Shown here: piece after piece, positions 51,436 through 59,621 of the stretch | Position numbering within the stretch: the stretch's first letter is position 1 | Layout of the letters: the number at the start of each line of letters is the position of its first letter | DNA from: Tellurirhabdus rosea | GTDB taxonomy: Bacteria > Bacteroidota > Bacteroidia > Cytophagales > Spirosomataceae | Assembly: GCF_026278345.1 (NCBI RefSeq) | Contig: NZ_CP111085.1 | Location: 2,368,001 to 2,432,000 of the forward strand | Direction: 5' to 3' | Length of the DNA stretch: 64,000 bases | Notes under the pieces: generated by a model | Told to the model about the DNA's origin: nothing | Databases searched by the model: none | Seen by the model: only the letters and a program-made list of their open reading frames with translations | Program-made: the position numbers and the translations under genes

Positions 51436-53136
51436 ATGCGTTACTGGCTGCTTCTGACCTGGGTAGGTGCTCTTTTCTGGTTGCATCCGGCCTTGAGTCA
51501 ACCCCGCCCCACGGACTTCATTCGCGAATTATGGTACAAGAATGGCGTCATCTATAATCTGGACGTCAAGGTCTTCAACGACTCCAACGGCGACGGCATC
51601 GGCGACTTCAACGGCCTGACGGCGAAGCTGGATTACCTGAAGGATTTAGGCGTTACGGTCATCTGGCTGGCGCCGTTTCAGCCCAGCCCCGGCGAAGACG
51701 ACGGCTACGATGTCAGCGACTTTCTCGGCATCGACAAACGGCTGGGCACAACGCGCGATTTTCAGAACTTCATGCAGCAGGCCAAACGGCGGGGTTTTCG
51801 GGTGATGATGGACCTGGTCGTCAACCACACCTCCAATCAGCACCCGTGGTTTCAGCAGGCCCGGAAAAGCAAGTCGTCGCCTTTCCGTTCGTGGTACGTC
51901 TGGTCCGAAAAACGGCCGCGCGATGCCGACAAGGGCATGGTCTTTCCCGGCGTTCAGAAGGAGACCTGGAGCTACGATTCTCTGGCCGGCGAATACTTTT
52001 TCCACCGTTTTTACCGCTTTCAGCCCGACCTCAACGCCCAGAATGCGGCCGTGCAGGCGGAAGTCCGGAAAGCCATCCGGCACTGGCTGGCGCTGGGTCT
52101 GGACGGGTTCCGGCTCGATGCCGTGCCTTTTTTCATCGAAGTTCCCGGCACCAACATCGAGAAGCCCGAGCACCAGTTCGACCTCATGTACTGGCTGCGG
52201 CAGTACGCGCAGTGGCGAAAAGGCGATGTGGGGCTGCTGGGGGAAATCAACGTCGAACCGGGCGAAAACAAGCAGTATTTCGGCGAAAATGGGCAGGGAC
52301 TGCACATGCTGTTCAACTTTTACGTCAACCAGTTTCTGTTTTACTCGCTGGCTTCGGGAGAGGTCAAAACGCTGCTGGAAGCCCTCGAAAAAACCAAAGA
52401 ACTGCCAGCGACGGCCCAGTGGGCCCATTTTCTGCGCAATCACGACGAGATTGACCTCGCCCGCCTTAGCAACCGGCAGCGCGAAGCGGTCTTTGCCCGC
52501 ATGGGACCGGACAAAAACATGCAGCTCTATGACCGGGGCATCCGCCGCCGCCTCGCTCCGATGCTCAGCAACCCGCAACAGCTCCGGATGGTCTACAGCC
52601 TGCTTTTTTCGCTGCCCGGAACGCCCGTGCTGCGGTATGGAGAAGAAATCGGCATGGGCGACGACCTGCGGCTGAAAGAACGGTTTTCGATCCGGACGCC
52701 CATGCAGTGGAGCAGCGCCCGTAACGGCGGCTTCTCGACGGCCGCAAAGACGCTGCGCCCCGCCATCAGCGGAAACGAATACGGGTACCAGCGGGTCAAC
52801 GTTGCGGCCCAGCGGAAAGATTCGGCCTCGCTGCTCAACCACATCCGGCACCTCATCCGGCTGCGCGGACAGTATCCTGAAATCAGCCGGGGCGAGTGGC
52901 GGCTGCTGGAAAGCGATTCGCCGCACGTGCTGGCGCTAGCCTACGAAGGAACCGGGCGCACACTGGTCACCTTGTTGAATTTCAGCGACAAACCGCAAAC
53001 CGCCCGGTTTAAGCTGGCCGGCAAAACAATCCGGACGGTCTTCGCCGAAGGTTCCGCCCGACAGAAGGGCAGCGCCGATTTATCCGGCCTCGAAATGCCC
53101 GCTTACGGATACCGCTGGATACAGGTCCAGCCCTGA
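51436..53136 (+). CDS. GH13 alpha-amylase/trehalose synthase-like hydrolase, exported
   Basis: The ATG at 51436 gives 566 residues with a signal peptide (RYWLLLTWVGALFWLHPALSQ). GH13 motifs are complete: DLVVNHTS, the nucleophile Asp in GLDGFRLDAVPF, the acid/base Glu in LLGEINVEP, and LRNHDEID with the transition-state Asp. VIYNLDVKVFNDSNGDGIGDFNGL and GEDDGYDVSDF resemble the trehalose synthase-like subgroup, but an exported enzyme here may be an amylase or transglycosidase. An ATG at 51409 in the same frame would add nine residues. A C-terminal beta domain begins near residue 480. Confidence 0.9.
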   Translation: MRYWLLLTWVGALFWLHPALSQPRPTDFIRELWYKNGVIYNLDVKVFNDSNGDGIGDFNGLTAKLDYLKDLGVTVIWLAPFQPSPGEDDGYDVSDFLGIDKRLGTTRDFQNFMQQAKRRGFRVMMDLVVNHTSNQHPWFQQARKSKSSPFRSWYVWSEKRPRDADKGMVFPGVQKETWSYDSLAGEYFFHRFYRFQPDLNAQNAAVQAEVRKAIRHWLALGLDGFRLDAVPFFIEVPGTNIEKPEHQFDLMYWLRQYAQWRKGDVGLLGEINVEPGENKQYFGENGQGLHMLFNFYVNQFLFYSLASGEVKTLLEALEKTKELPATAQWAHFLRNHDEIDLARLSNRQREAVFARMGPDKNMQLYDRGIRRRLAPMLSNPQQLRMVYSLLFSLPGTPVLRYGEEIGMGDDLRLKERFSIRTPMQWSSARNGGFSTAAKTLRPAISGNEYGYQRVNVAAQRKDSASLLNHIRHLIRLRGQYPEISRGEWRLLESDSPHVLALAYEGTGRTLVTLLNFSDKPQTARFKLAGKTIRTVFAEGSARQKGSADLSGLEMPAYGYRWIQVQP

Positions 53137-53154
53137 CATTAACGCTATTCTGCC

Positions 53155-53376
53155 ATGAAAACGCTGACTTTCAAAACAAACATCCATGAACCGGCGGCGG
53201 TCGAAGCCATCACGCAGTCGCTGAACGCCATTGAACCCATCGACGGCTGGCGTCTGGAAACGGAGCGCCCGGACGGACTGCTGACCATCCAGACCATCGA
53301 CAACCGGATTGCCGACCAGGTCGTTGAGGCCGTCGCCAAAGCGGGGTACAAGGCCGAGTGGATTCCGGAAGCCTGA
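53155..53376 (+). CDS. Small HMA-fold-like protein without CXXC
   Basis: The 73-residue product looks like a heavy-metal-associated domain of the Bacteroidota type (MKTLTFKTNIHEPAAVEAI, GWRLETERPDGLLTIQ, VVEAVAKAGYKAEW). The usual CXXC metal-binding pair is replaced by HEPAA, so copper binding of the normal kind is unlikely. It is 18 bases after the GH13 gene and probably cotranscribed. Fold assignment is by pattern only. Confidence 0.7.
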   Translation: MKTLTFKTNIHEPAAVEAITQSLNAIEPIDGWRLETERPDGLLTIQTIDNRIADQVVEAVAKAGYKAEWIPEA

Positions 53377-53377
53377 A

Positions 53378-54241
53378 TCATCTCTCCGGACTTTTCCGGC
53401 GCGTTTCGGGGCGTTCTCCGCTGGGCAGTCGCCATTCCCGCTGCGGGCCGAAGGGCATTTTTAGAAGTGCCCCGACCGTCAGTTCGCGCTCGTCCCGGTA
53501 AGCGGGAACGCCGAGGGTCAGTTCGTGCTGGGGAATGTCCAGGCGGTGCGTGCCGTGCAGGCGGTCCCACCACGAAAATAGCGTTCCCCAGTTGGAATCG
53601 AACTCGTCCCGCACGATGGAATGATGAATGCCGTGCATCCGGGGCGTGACAACGACCGCGTTGAGCCAGCGTTCGAGCCGGGCGGGCAGCCGCCAGTTGG
53701 AATGATGAAACTGCCCGGCCGTTTCGAAAACGACTTCGTACGCCAGCGCCGCCCAGAAACTGACTCCGAAAAGCAGCACGACCGCCGCCCGAAAGGGCAC
53801 ACTCAGGAGTAGTTCGCCAAAATGAAACCGGATGGCCGTTGAGACATCCATGTCCAGGTCGGTGTGGTGGACGTTGTGAAACCGCCAGAGCAGCGGCACT
53901 TTGTGCGTGGCATAATGCCACCAGTAGTACGCGTAATCGAAGGCGGCAACCCCAAGCAGGCCGCCCATCCAGGGCCAGTAGCCCGTTTGGGGAATCAGCC
54001 AGTTGAGCAGACCCACCCCGTGACGGTCCGCCCAACTGGCCACCAGCAGCGGGATGGGCAGCAGCAAAAGCCGAAGGGTCAGCAGGGCGGGCATGGAAAG
54101 GCCAATGTTTCGCATCAGGCGGCCCATCGTACGGAGCTGCTGGCGGCGCAAAGGTCGGCGGGCCTGAATCCAGAGCAACACGCCGAACACCAGCACCAGC
54201 CACGGGGCTCCCGCAAAATCGAACGCCGGAATCTGAAACAT
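53378..54241 (-). CDS. Fatty acid hydroxylase / sterol desaturase family
   Basis: The 287-residue membrane protein has about four hydrophobic helices and the His boxes of the diiron family: HYATHK, HNVHHTD and HGIHHS. This group adds oxygen to lipids in the inner membrane. The C-terminal tail is Arg-rich. The gene follows the SDR gene on the same strand with a 15-base gap. Substrate (fatty acid, hopanoid or carotenoid) is not determined. Confidence 0.9.
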   Translation of the reverse strand: MFQIPAFDFAGAPWLVLVFGVLLWIQARRPLRRQQLRTMGRLMRNIGLSMPALLTLRLLLLPIPLLVASWADRHGVGLLNWLIPQTGYWPWMGGLLGVAAFDYAYYWWHYATHKVPLLWRFHNVHHTDLDMDVSTAIRFHFGELLLSVPFRAAVVLLFGVSFWAALAYEVVFETAGQFHHSNWRLPARLERWLNAVVVTPRMHGIHHSIVRDEFDSNWGTLFSWWDRLHGTHRLDIPQHELTLGVPAYRDERELTVGALLKMPFGPQREWRLPSGERPETRRKSPER

Positions 54242-54256
54242 TGGCCCTTTTCTGCC

Positions 54257-55321
54257 TTACGCCAGCGCGTCCTCGACGGCCGCCTTGGCGTTGTAATACG
54301 AACCTTTCAGCGAATCGACCACCGAGTCCACGGCGTTTTCCACCGAGTCGGTCACCGACCGGGTTTTCCGGTTAAAGCGTCCGGCGTTCCAGCCGTTTCC
54401 GTTGAGGTTGATGTTCCGGAAACGGCCGTTACGCCGTCCCGAAGAGGCCAGCAGGATGCCGCCGATCACCAGGGCCGTTACGCCCAGCGCCAGCACGAGG
54501 GTCGAGGTCTTGTTCTCCTCGTTCGCTTCTTCCTGACTCTTCATCAGGTTGCGGGCGTTCTGGGTCACCATCTGGTCGGGCATGAAGTGGGAGGCGGCGG
54601 CCATCACTTTCGTCTTCAGCCCGGCGGCAACCTTGTCCTTGCCGCTCATCAGGGCGTCGTAACCCGCCTGGGCCACGTCCGCCGGATTCATCGACCGGGC
54701 CTGTTCCTGCGCCACCGTATGCGTCGCGCCCGCTTTGTTGAAAAAGTCGGTATCCGTGGCGGGCGGCATCAGCACCGTCACGGTGATGTCCGTGTCTTTC
54801 AGTTCGTTATGCAGGGCTTCCGAAAACGAGTACACGAATGCTTTCGTCGCGGCGTAAACGGCCATCATCGGGTTGGGCATCACGGACGCAATCGAGCCGA
54901 GCATCAGGATCTTTCCTTCGTTGCGCGGCATCATGTCCCGCAGGTACAGCTTCGTCAGGTGCACCAGCGACTTGACATTCAACTGGATGATCGCCAGTTC
55001 TTTCTGCAGATCAGACTCGTTGGCAAACATGCCGTACTCGCCTACGCCCGCATTGTTGACCAGCACATCGACCTGCAACCCCTGCGCGGAGGTTTGCTCG
55101 TAAATTTCATCGGCGGCGTTGGGCTGCGTCAGGTCCTTGCTGATGACGGTGGTTTCGATGCCATACTGGCGCTCAAACTCCTCCGCGACCTGCTGGAGCG
55201 TGTCGCCGCTGCGGGCCACCAGGACCAGATTGTAGCCGTCTTTAGCAAAAAGATTCGCCAGTTCCCGGCCGATACCGCTCGATGCGCCGGTTACCAGCGC
55301 GGTTTTTCCTGTTTCGTTCAT
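54257..55321 (-). CDS. SDR oxidoreductase with C-terminal membrane segment and tail
   Basis: Residues about 1-250 are a classical SDR: TALVTGASSGIG for cofactor binding, VLVNNAGVGEYG, the catalytic SIASV Ser, and YAATKA with the catalytic Tyr and Lys. An unusual addition follows: a membrane helix (about 285-303, TLVLALGVTALVIGGILLA), an Arg/Asn-rich segment, and a helical tail (SVTDSVENAVDSVVDSLKGSYYNAKAAVEDALA). The tail suggests membrane or envelope attachment. The gene precedes a fatty acid hydroxylase gene. Confidence 0.9.
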   Translation of the reverse strand: MNETGKTALVTGASSGIGRELANLFAKDGYNLVLVARSGDTLQQVAEEFERQYGIETTVISKDLTQPNAADEIYEQTSAQGLQVDVLVNNAGVGEYGMFANESDLQKELAIIQLNVKSLVHLTKLYLRDMMPRNEGKILMLGSIASVMPNPMMAVYAATKAFVYSFSEALHNELKDTDITVTVLMPPATDTDFFNKAGATHTVAQEQARSMNPADVAQAGYDALMSGKDKVAAGLKTKVMAAASHFMPDQMVTQNARNLMKSQEEANEENKTSTLVLALGVTALVIGGILLASSGRRNGRFRNINLNGNGWNAGRFNRKTRSVTDSVENAVDSVVDSLKGSYYNAKAAVEDALA

Positions 55322-55361
55322 GGTGTTGATATTTAGATGGTTAATTTCTCAAACTGTTTTT

Positions 55362-55450
55362 TTCTCGCAGATTTACTCAGATTGTTAACGCAGATTTACT
55401 CAGATTTTTCAGCGAAAATCTGCGTTAACAATCTGCGTGAATCTGCGAGA
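55362..55450. repeat. Intergenic low-complexity palindrome F (GCAGATTTA words)
   Basis: The left arm (about 55362-55408) is CTCGCAGATTTACTCAGATT with further CAGATT units; the right arm (about 55414-55450) is its reverse complement, lacking one CTCAGATTTA unit. It stands between the SDR start and the end of the molybdenum enzyme gene, both on the minus strand. Confidence 0.85.
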
Positions 55451-55460
55451 AACTCACCCC

Positions 55461-57707
55461 TTAAACCGTCTCCAGCGAAGCCAGCAACACCTTATCCAGG
55501 TGAATAGGCAGGTCGTGAATCCGTTTGCCGATGGCGTGGTAGATGGCGTTGGCGATAGCCGCAGGCATAGCCACCAGCCCCACTTCGCCCACGCCTTTCG
55601 CGCCCAGCGGGTTGACCACCGTGTCCGTCTCCTCGACAAAAATCACGTCCATGTCCGGCACGTCGGCGCAGACCGGGATGTGGTATTCGGCCAGATTGTG
55701 GTTCATGAACCGCCCGAACCGGTGGTCCATCTTGCTGTCTTCCTGCAGCGCCGAACTGATGCCCCAGACCATCGCGCCAATAATCTGGCTGCGGGCCGTT
55801 TTGGGGTTCAGAATCTTGCCGGCGGCCACCGCACTCACCGCCCGCGTGACCTTGACCACCCCGAGTTCTTCGTCCACGGTCACTTCGACGAATGCCGCCG
55901 CGTGCACGTTGCGGGCGTATTTGTAATGTTCGAGCACGTTGGGCAGGGAAGTGGCCGTTTCCCGCACCGCCCGCCCGCCGTTCCGGGCCACAATCTCGCG
56001 CAGGGCGACAGCCACCGACGGGTCGCTGGTCAGCTGCATCTGCCCGTCCACAAACCGGACCTCCTCAAAACGGGCCCGGGCGAACGGCGACTCCGGCATC
56101 TTCCGGGCCATGCCGAACAGCGTTTTGCCCAGTTCTTCGCAGACTTTTTTCACCGCCGAGCCGACGGTCGATGCCGTCCAGGAACCACCCTGAATGGGTG
56201 CCAGCGGCATTTCGGTGTCGCCGAGCCGGAAAATGACGTCTTCCACCGGCATGCCGAGCGTGTCGGCCGCGATCTGGGTCATGATGGTGTACGTACCCGT
56301 CCCGATGTCGGCGGTGGCGCTGCTGACGCGCAGTTTTCCGTTGACGGTCAGCACGGCCTCCGCACGGGCGGGCACCTGGGCGGCGTCCCAGATTCCGGTT
56401 GCCATGCCCCAGCCGACCCATTCACGGCCGCGCTGCATCGAGCGGGGCTGCAGCGGGCGGTCGGCCCAGCCAAACCGTTCGGCACCCTGCCGGAAACATT
56501 CGCGCAGTTCTTTACTCGAAAACGGCTTTTTCTCGGTCGGGTCCGTTTCGGTGTAATTTTTCAACCGCAGCTCGACCGGGTCCATGCCGAGTTTGTACGA
56601 AAGCTCGTCGATGGCGCTTTCGATGGCGTGCATGCCCGTCACGCCGCCCGGGGCCCGCATGTCGAGCGGGGTAAACAGGTCGAGGGACTTGAGTTTGTAC
56701 GAGAGCGTGACGTTGTCGGAGGCGTAGAGCTTGCCGGTCCAGTTGACGACCGTTTCGGTATAATCCTCAAACTGCGACGTTTCGGCGATGGCTTCGTGCT
56801 CGATGGCGGTCAGCGTGCCGTCGGGACTGGCCCCGAGCCGGACGGTCTGCACCGTTTGGGGGCGGTGGCCGAAGCTCCACATCTGCTGCCGCGTGAGCGA
56901 CACCCGCACCGGGCGTTTCAGGTCCAGGGCGGCCATCACGGCCATAAACAGCTGGTATTGCGGCCGCAGACCCGAACCGAACGCCCCGCCCACGTACGGC
57001 GACACCACGCGGACCTTCTTCATCGGCAGGTTGAATGCCTGGGTCACGTAGAGGTGGCTGTTGGTGGCACCCTGGGTTTTGTCGTAAATGGTCAGTTTGC
57101 CGTTGCGGTGGTAGTCTACCGTCGACGAAAACATTTCCATCGGATTGTGGTGCTGCGGGCCGTGGACGTATTCCGCCTCCATTTTAACCGGAGCATTCAG
57201 ATACGCTTCTTTCGAATTGCCCCAGGGTTTGGGCGGCATCGGTTTGAAGACGTTCATCAGACCCGATTCGGGTTTGCGGGCGGCCGGTAGGTTCGAGAGC
57301 AGATCCGTTTCGTGGGGTTCCTCTTCATAAGACACTTTCACGAGGGAAGCCGCGTACCGGGCAATTTCGAACGTTTCGGCCACTACCAGCGCCACCGGCT
57401 GGCCGTTGTAAAGGATTCGGTCGCCGTGCAGTGGCCGGAAAGGCGAGCCGGGCGGGGCGTCCTGGTCTTTGTAACTGAGGTCGAGCCGGGCCGTCCGGGG
57501 CCGGTTCTCGTGGGTAAATATTTTAATGACGCCGGGCAGCATGGCGGCGCTCGTATCAATGCCCGTGATGCGTCCTTTCGTGATTCCGCCCGAAACCACC
57601 ACGCCGTAGGTCAGGCCCGGAAGGTTGAATTCGGCGGCATATTTCGCCTTGCCCGTTACTTTTTCCCGCCCGTCGACACGGTTTATGGGTTTTCCGATTG
57701 AGTTCAT
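55461..57707 (-). CDS. Molybdopterin-binding subunit of xanthine dehydrogenase/aldehyde oxidase family
   Basis: The 748-residue product matches the PaoC/YagR-type large subunit: IGKPINRVDGREKVTGKAKYAAE at the N-terminus, PLHGDRILYNGQPVALVVAETFEIA, YVGGAFGSGL, APGGVTGMHAIESAIDELSYKLG, and the C-terminal GAKGVGEVGLVAMPAAI, where the Glu of GVGE is the conserved catalytic base. It would hold the molybdenum cofactor and oxidise an aldehyde or purine-like substrate. The other two subunits follow on the same transcript, with palindrome G in the gap. No Tat leader is seen on this subunit. Confidence 0.93.
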   Translation of the reverse strand: MNSIGKPINRVDGREKVTGKAKYAAEFNLPGLTYGVVVSGGITKGRITGIDTSAAMLPGVIKIFTHENRPRTARLDLSYKDQDAPPGSPFRPLHGDRILYNGQPVALVVAETFEIARYAASLVKVSYEEEPHETDLLSNLPAARKPESGLMNVFKPMPPKPWGNSKEAYLNAPVKMEAEYVHGPQHHNPMEMFSSTVDYHRNGKLTIYDKTQGATNSHLYVTQAFNLPMKKVRVVSPYVGGAFGSGLRPQYQLFMAVMAALDLKRPVRVSLTRQQMWSFGHRPQTVQTVRLGASPDGTLTAIEHEAIAETSQFEDYTETVVNWTGKLYASDNVTLSYKLKSLDLFTPLDMRAPGGVTGMHAIESAIDELSYKLGMDPVELRLKNYTETDPTEKKPFSSKELRECFRQGAERFGWADRPLQPRSMQRGREWVGWGMATGIWDAAQVPARAEAVLTVNGKLRVSSATADIGTGTYTIMTQIAADTLGMPVEDVIFRLGDTEMPLAPIQGGSWTASTVGSAVKKVCEELGKTLFGMARKMPESPFARARFEEVRFVDGQMQLTSDPSVAVALREIVARNGGRAVRETATSLPNVLEHYKYARNVHAAAFVEVTVDEELGVVKVTRAVSAVAAGKILNPKTARSQIIGAMVWGISSALQEDSKMDHRFGRFMNHNLAEYHIPVCADVPDMDVIFVEETDTVVNPLGAKGVGEVGLVAMPAAIANAIYHAIGKRIHDLPIHLDKVLLASLETV

Positions 57708-57719
57708 AAGGAGCTTGTT

Positions 57720-57843
57720 AATGACGAATGAACCGCGGCGGACCGCAATGAATGCTCCGCTTTTCTAACCTTGTTGGAGTCAGGCAGCGCCTTCATTGCG
57801 GTCCACCGCAGTTCATCATTCCTCATTCATTAGTCATTCATTA
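57720..57843. repeat. Palindrome G within the molybdenum enzyme operon
   Basis: The left arm (about 57720-57757) contains AATGA, GCGGCGGACCGCAATGAA; the right arm (about 57790-57843) is the reverse complement, with further AATGA-type words to its end. The right arm contains the stop codon of the FAD subunit gene (57830-57832). It lies inside an apparent operon on the minus strand. Confidence 0.8.
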
Positions 57844-58828
57844 AAACCGCGTCTTCCAGCGCCCGCACAATCGCCCGGTGCGCCAGTTCGATTTTGAAGG
57901 TATTGGAACCGTGGCCCACGGCTCCTTCCAGCAGCGCATCGGCCACGGGTACGAAGTTTTCGCGAACGGCGGATTTGCCGATCAGCAGGTCTTCCGCTTC
58001 GGTTTTTCGCCAGGGTTTATGCGCCACGCCGCCCATCGCCAGCCGGGCATGGCGAACGATGTCGCCGTCCAGTTCCAACCCGACCGCTACCGACACGAGG
58101 GCGAAGGCATAGGAGGCCCGGTCGCGGACTTTCAGGTATTTGTGATGACCGGCAAAGCCGTTCGGCGGCAGGTCGATGGCCGTCACCAGCTCGCCGCGCT
58201 CCAGCGTGTGGTCGCGCCAGGGTTCGTCGCCGGGCAGCCGGTGGAGGTCGGCAATCGGAATGGATCGGTCGCCGGATGGGCCGCTGATCTGAATGACCGC
58301 TTCCAGGGCCGCCAGCGCCACGCACATATCGGACGGATGAGTGGCAATGCAGTGCTGGCTTTCGCCCAGAATGGCGTGAATCCGGTTGTAGCCGCCGATG
58401 GCTCCGCAGCCCGCCGCGCCGTTGGCCGTACACTGACGTTTGTTGCAGGGCGTTGCCGCGTCGTAGAAATAATAGCAGCGAGTGCGCTGAAACAGGTTGC
58501 CGCCGTTGGTCGCCATGTTGCGCAGCTGCGCCGAAGCGCCGGCCAGAATCGTTTTTGAAAGCAGCGGATAGCGTTCCGTCACCAGCGGGTGATACGCCGT
58601 GTCGGCATTGGTCGCCAGAGCCCCGAGCCGCAGCCCGCCCTCCGGCAGTTCTTCAATCGTGTTCAGCGGCAGGCGGTTGATGTCCACCAGACGGGAAGGC
58701 CGTTCGACATCCTCCTTCATCAGGTCGATGAGGTTGGTGCCTCCGGCAATGAAGCGGGAGTCCGGCCGGGCGAGTTCCAGTACGGCCTCTTCGGTATCGG
58801 AGGGCCGGGCGTAGGAGAAAGGGCGCAT
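57830..58828 (-). CDS. FAD-binding subunit of xanthine dehydrogenase/aldehyde oxidase family
   Basis: The 332-residue product is the YagS/PaoB-type medium subunit: FIAGGTNLIDLMKEDVERP (FAD binding), TNGGNLFQRTRCYYFYDAATPCNKRQC...GCGAIGGYNRIHA (four Cys, matching the extra 4Fe-4S cluster known in PaoB) and SDMCVALAAL. It passes electrons from the iron-sulfur subunit to an acceptor. Its stop lies in palindrome G. Confidence 0.92.
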   Translation of the reverse strand: MRPFSYARPSDTEEAVLELARPDSRFIAGGTNLIDLMKEDVERPSRLVDINRLPLNTIEELPEGGLRLGALATNADTAYHPLVTERYPLLSKTILAGASAQLRNMATNGGNLFQRTRCYYFYDAATPCNKRQCTANGAAGCGAIGGYNRIHAILGESQHCIATHPSDMCVALAALEAVIQISGPSGDRSIPIADLHRLPGDEPWRDHTLERGELVTAIDLPPNGFAGHHKYLKVRDRASYAFALVSVAVGLELDGDIVRHARLAMGGVAHKPWRKTEAEDLLIGKSAVRENFVPVADALLEGAVGHGSNTFKIELAHRAIVRALEDAVLMND

Positions 58829-58832
58829 GAGT

Positions 58833-59369
58833 TTAGTGGTTGGGTTCGGTTGGCATGACAGCCATGATGGCCTCGACGATATTCGGATAAGCGCCGCAGC
58901 GGCAGAGGTTGCCGCTCATCAGTTCGCGCACCTCTTCTTTGGTATGGGCGTGCCCTTCGGACAGCAGCCCGACGGCCGAGCAGAGCTGGCCGGGTGTGCA
59001 GTAGCCGCACTGAAAGGCGTCGTGGTCGATAAAGGATTGCTGGAGCGGATGCAGGTCCTCGCCCTTCTGGGTGTCGGCCAGTCCTTCGATGGTCGTGATT
59101 TCGTGGTCCTCGTGCATGATGGCGAGGGTCAGGCAGGCGTTGATGCGTTTGCCATCGACGAGTACGGTACAGGCTCCGCACTGGCCGTGGTCGCAGCCTT
59201 TTTTGGTGCCCGTCAGGCTGGAGTATTCGCGGAGCGCGTCCAGCAGCGTCGTCCAGGGAGCCAGTTCGAGGCGGTACTCCTGCCGGTTGATCCGGAGCGT
59301 TACCGGCTGGGGAGAGGGAAGGGCCTCCGGGGCCTTGTCAACCGCCGGCAGGATTAGCGTAGTCTGCAT
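58833..59369 (-). CDS. [2Fe-2S] subunit of xanthine dehydrogenase/aldehyde oxidase family
   Basis: The 178-residue product has a plant-type ferredoxin domain (GCDHGQCGACTVLVDG) and a second cluster domain (QCGYCTPGQLCSA and GNLCRCGAYPNIV). It is the small subunit and first gene of the three-gene unit, 4 bases before the FAD subunit. Unlike E. coli PaoA, the N-terminus (MQTTLILPAVDKAPEALPSP) has no twin-arginine signal, so the enzyme is probably cytoplasmic. Confidence 0.93.
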   Translation of the reverse strand: MQTTLILPAVDKAPEALPSPQPVTLRINRQEYRLELAPWTTLLDALREYSSLTGTKKGCDHGQCGACTVLVDGKRINACLTLAIMHEDHEITTIEGLADTQKGEDLHPLQQSFIDHDAFQCGYCTPGQLCSAVGLLSEGHAHTKEEVRELMSGNLCRCGAYPNIVEAIMAVMPTEPNH

Positions 59370-59621
59370 AGTTTTTCAGGAAGCTGAGTATCTGGCAGAA
59401 CCGCCGCGCCGGTCAGTTGTTCAGGAATAATTAGTAAAAGTCCTCATTTTACTAAAAGGATATTTCCGGATGAACCAGCGCCATCGGACCGAACCGGCGT
59501 CGGCAGAAGGTGCGCTGGATAAGGAAAAGCAGAATAATTTTCACTTTTTAAAACCAAAAAGTAACCGCCCGGTTCCAAAGGGGAGATACAACTCACTTTC
59601 TTTCACACAACTCAATCTGTT

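Noticed and set aside
55437-57290. 617-codon open frame on the plus strand
   Set aside because: It lies opposite the molybdenum enzyme gene, is very rich in His, Arg and Gly, and has no domain; it is a shadow.
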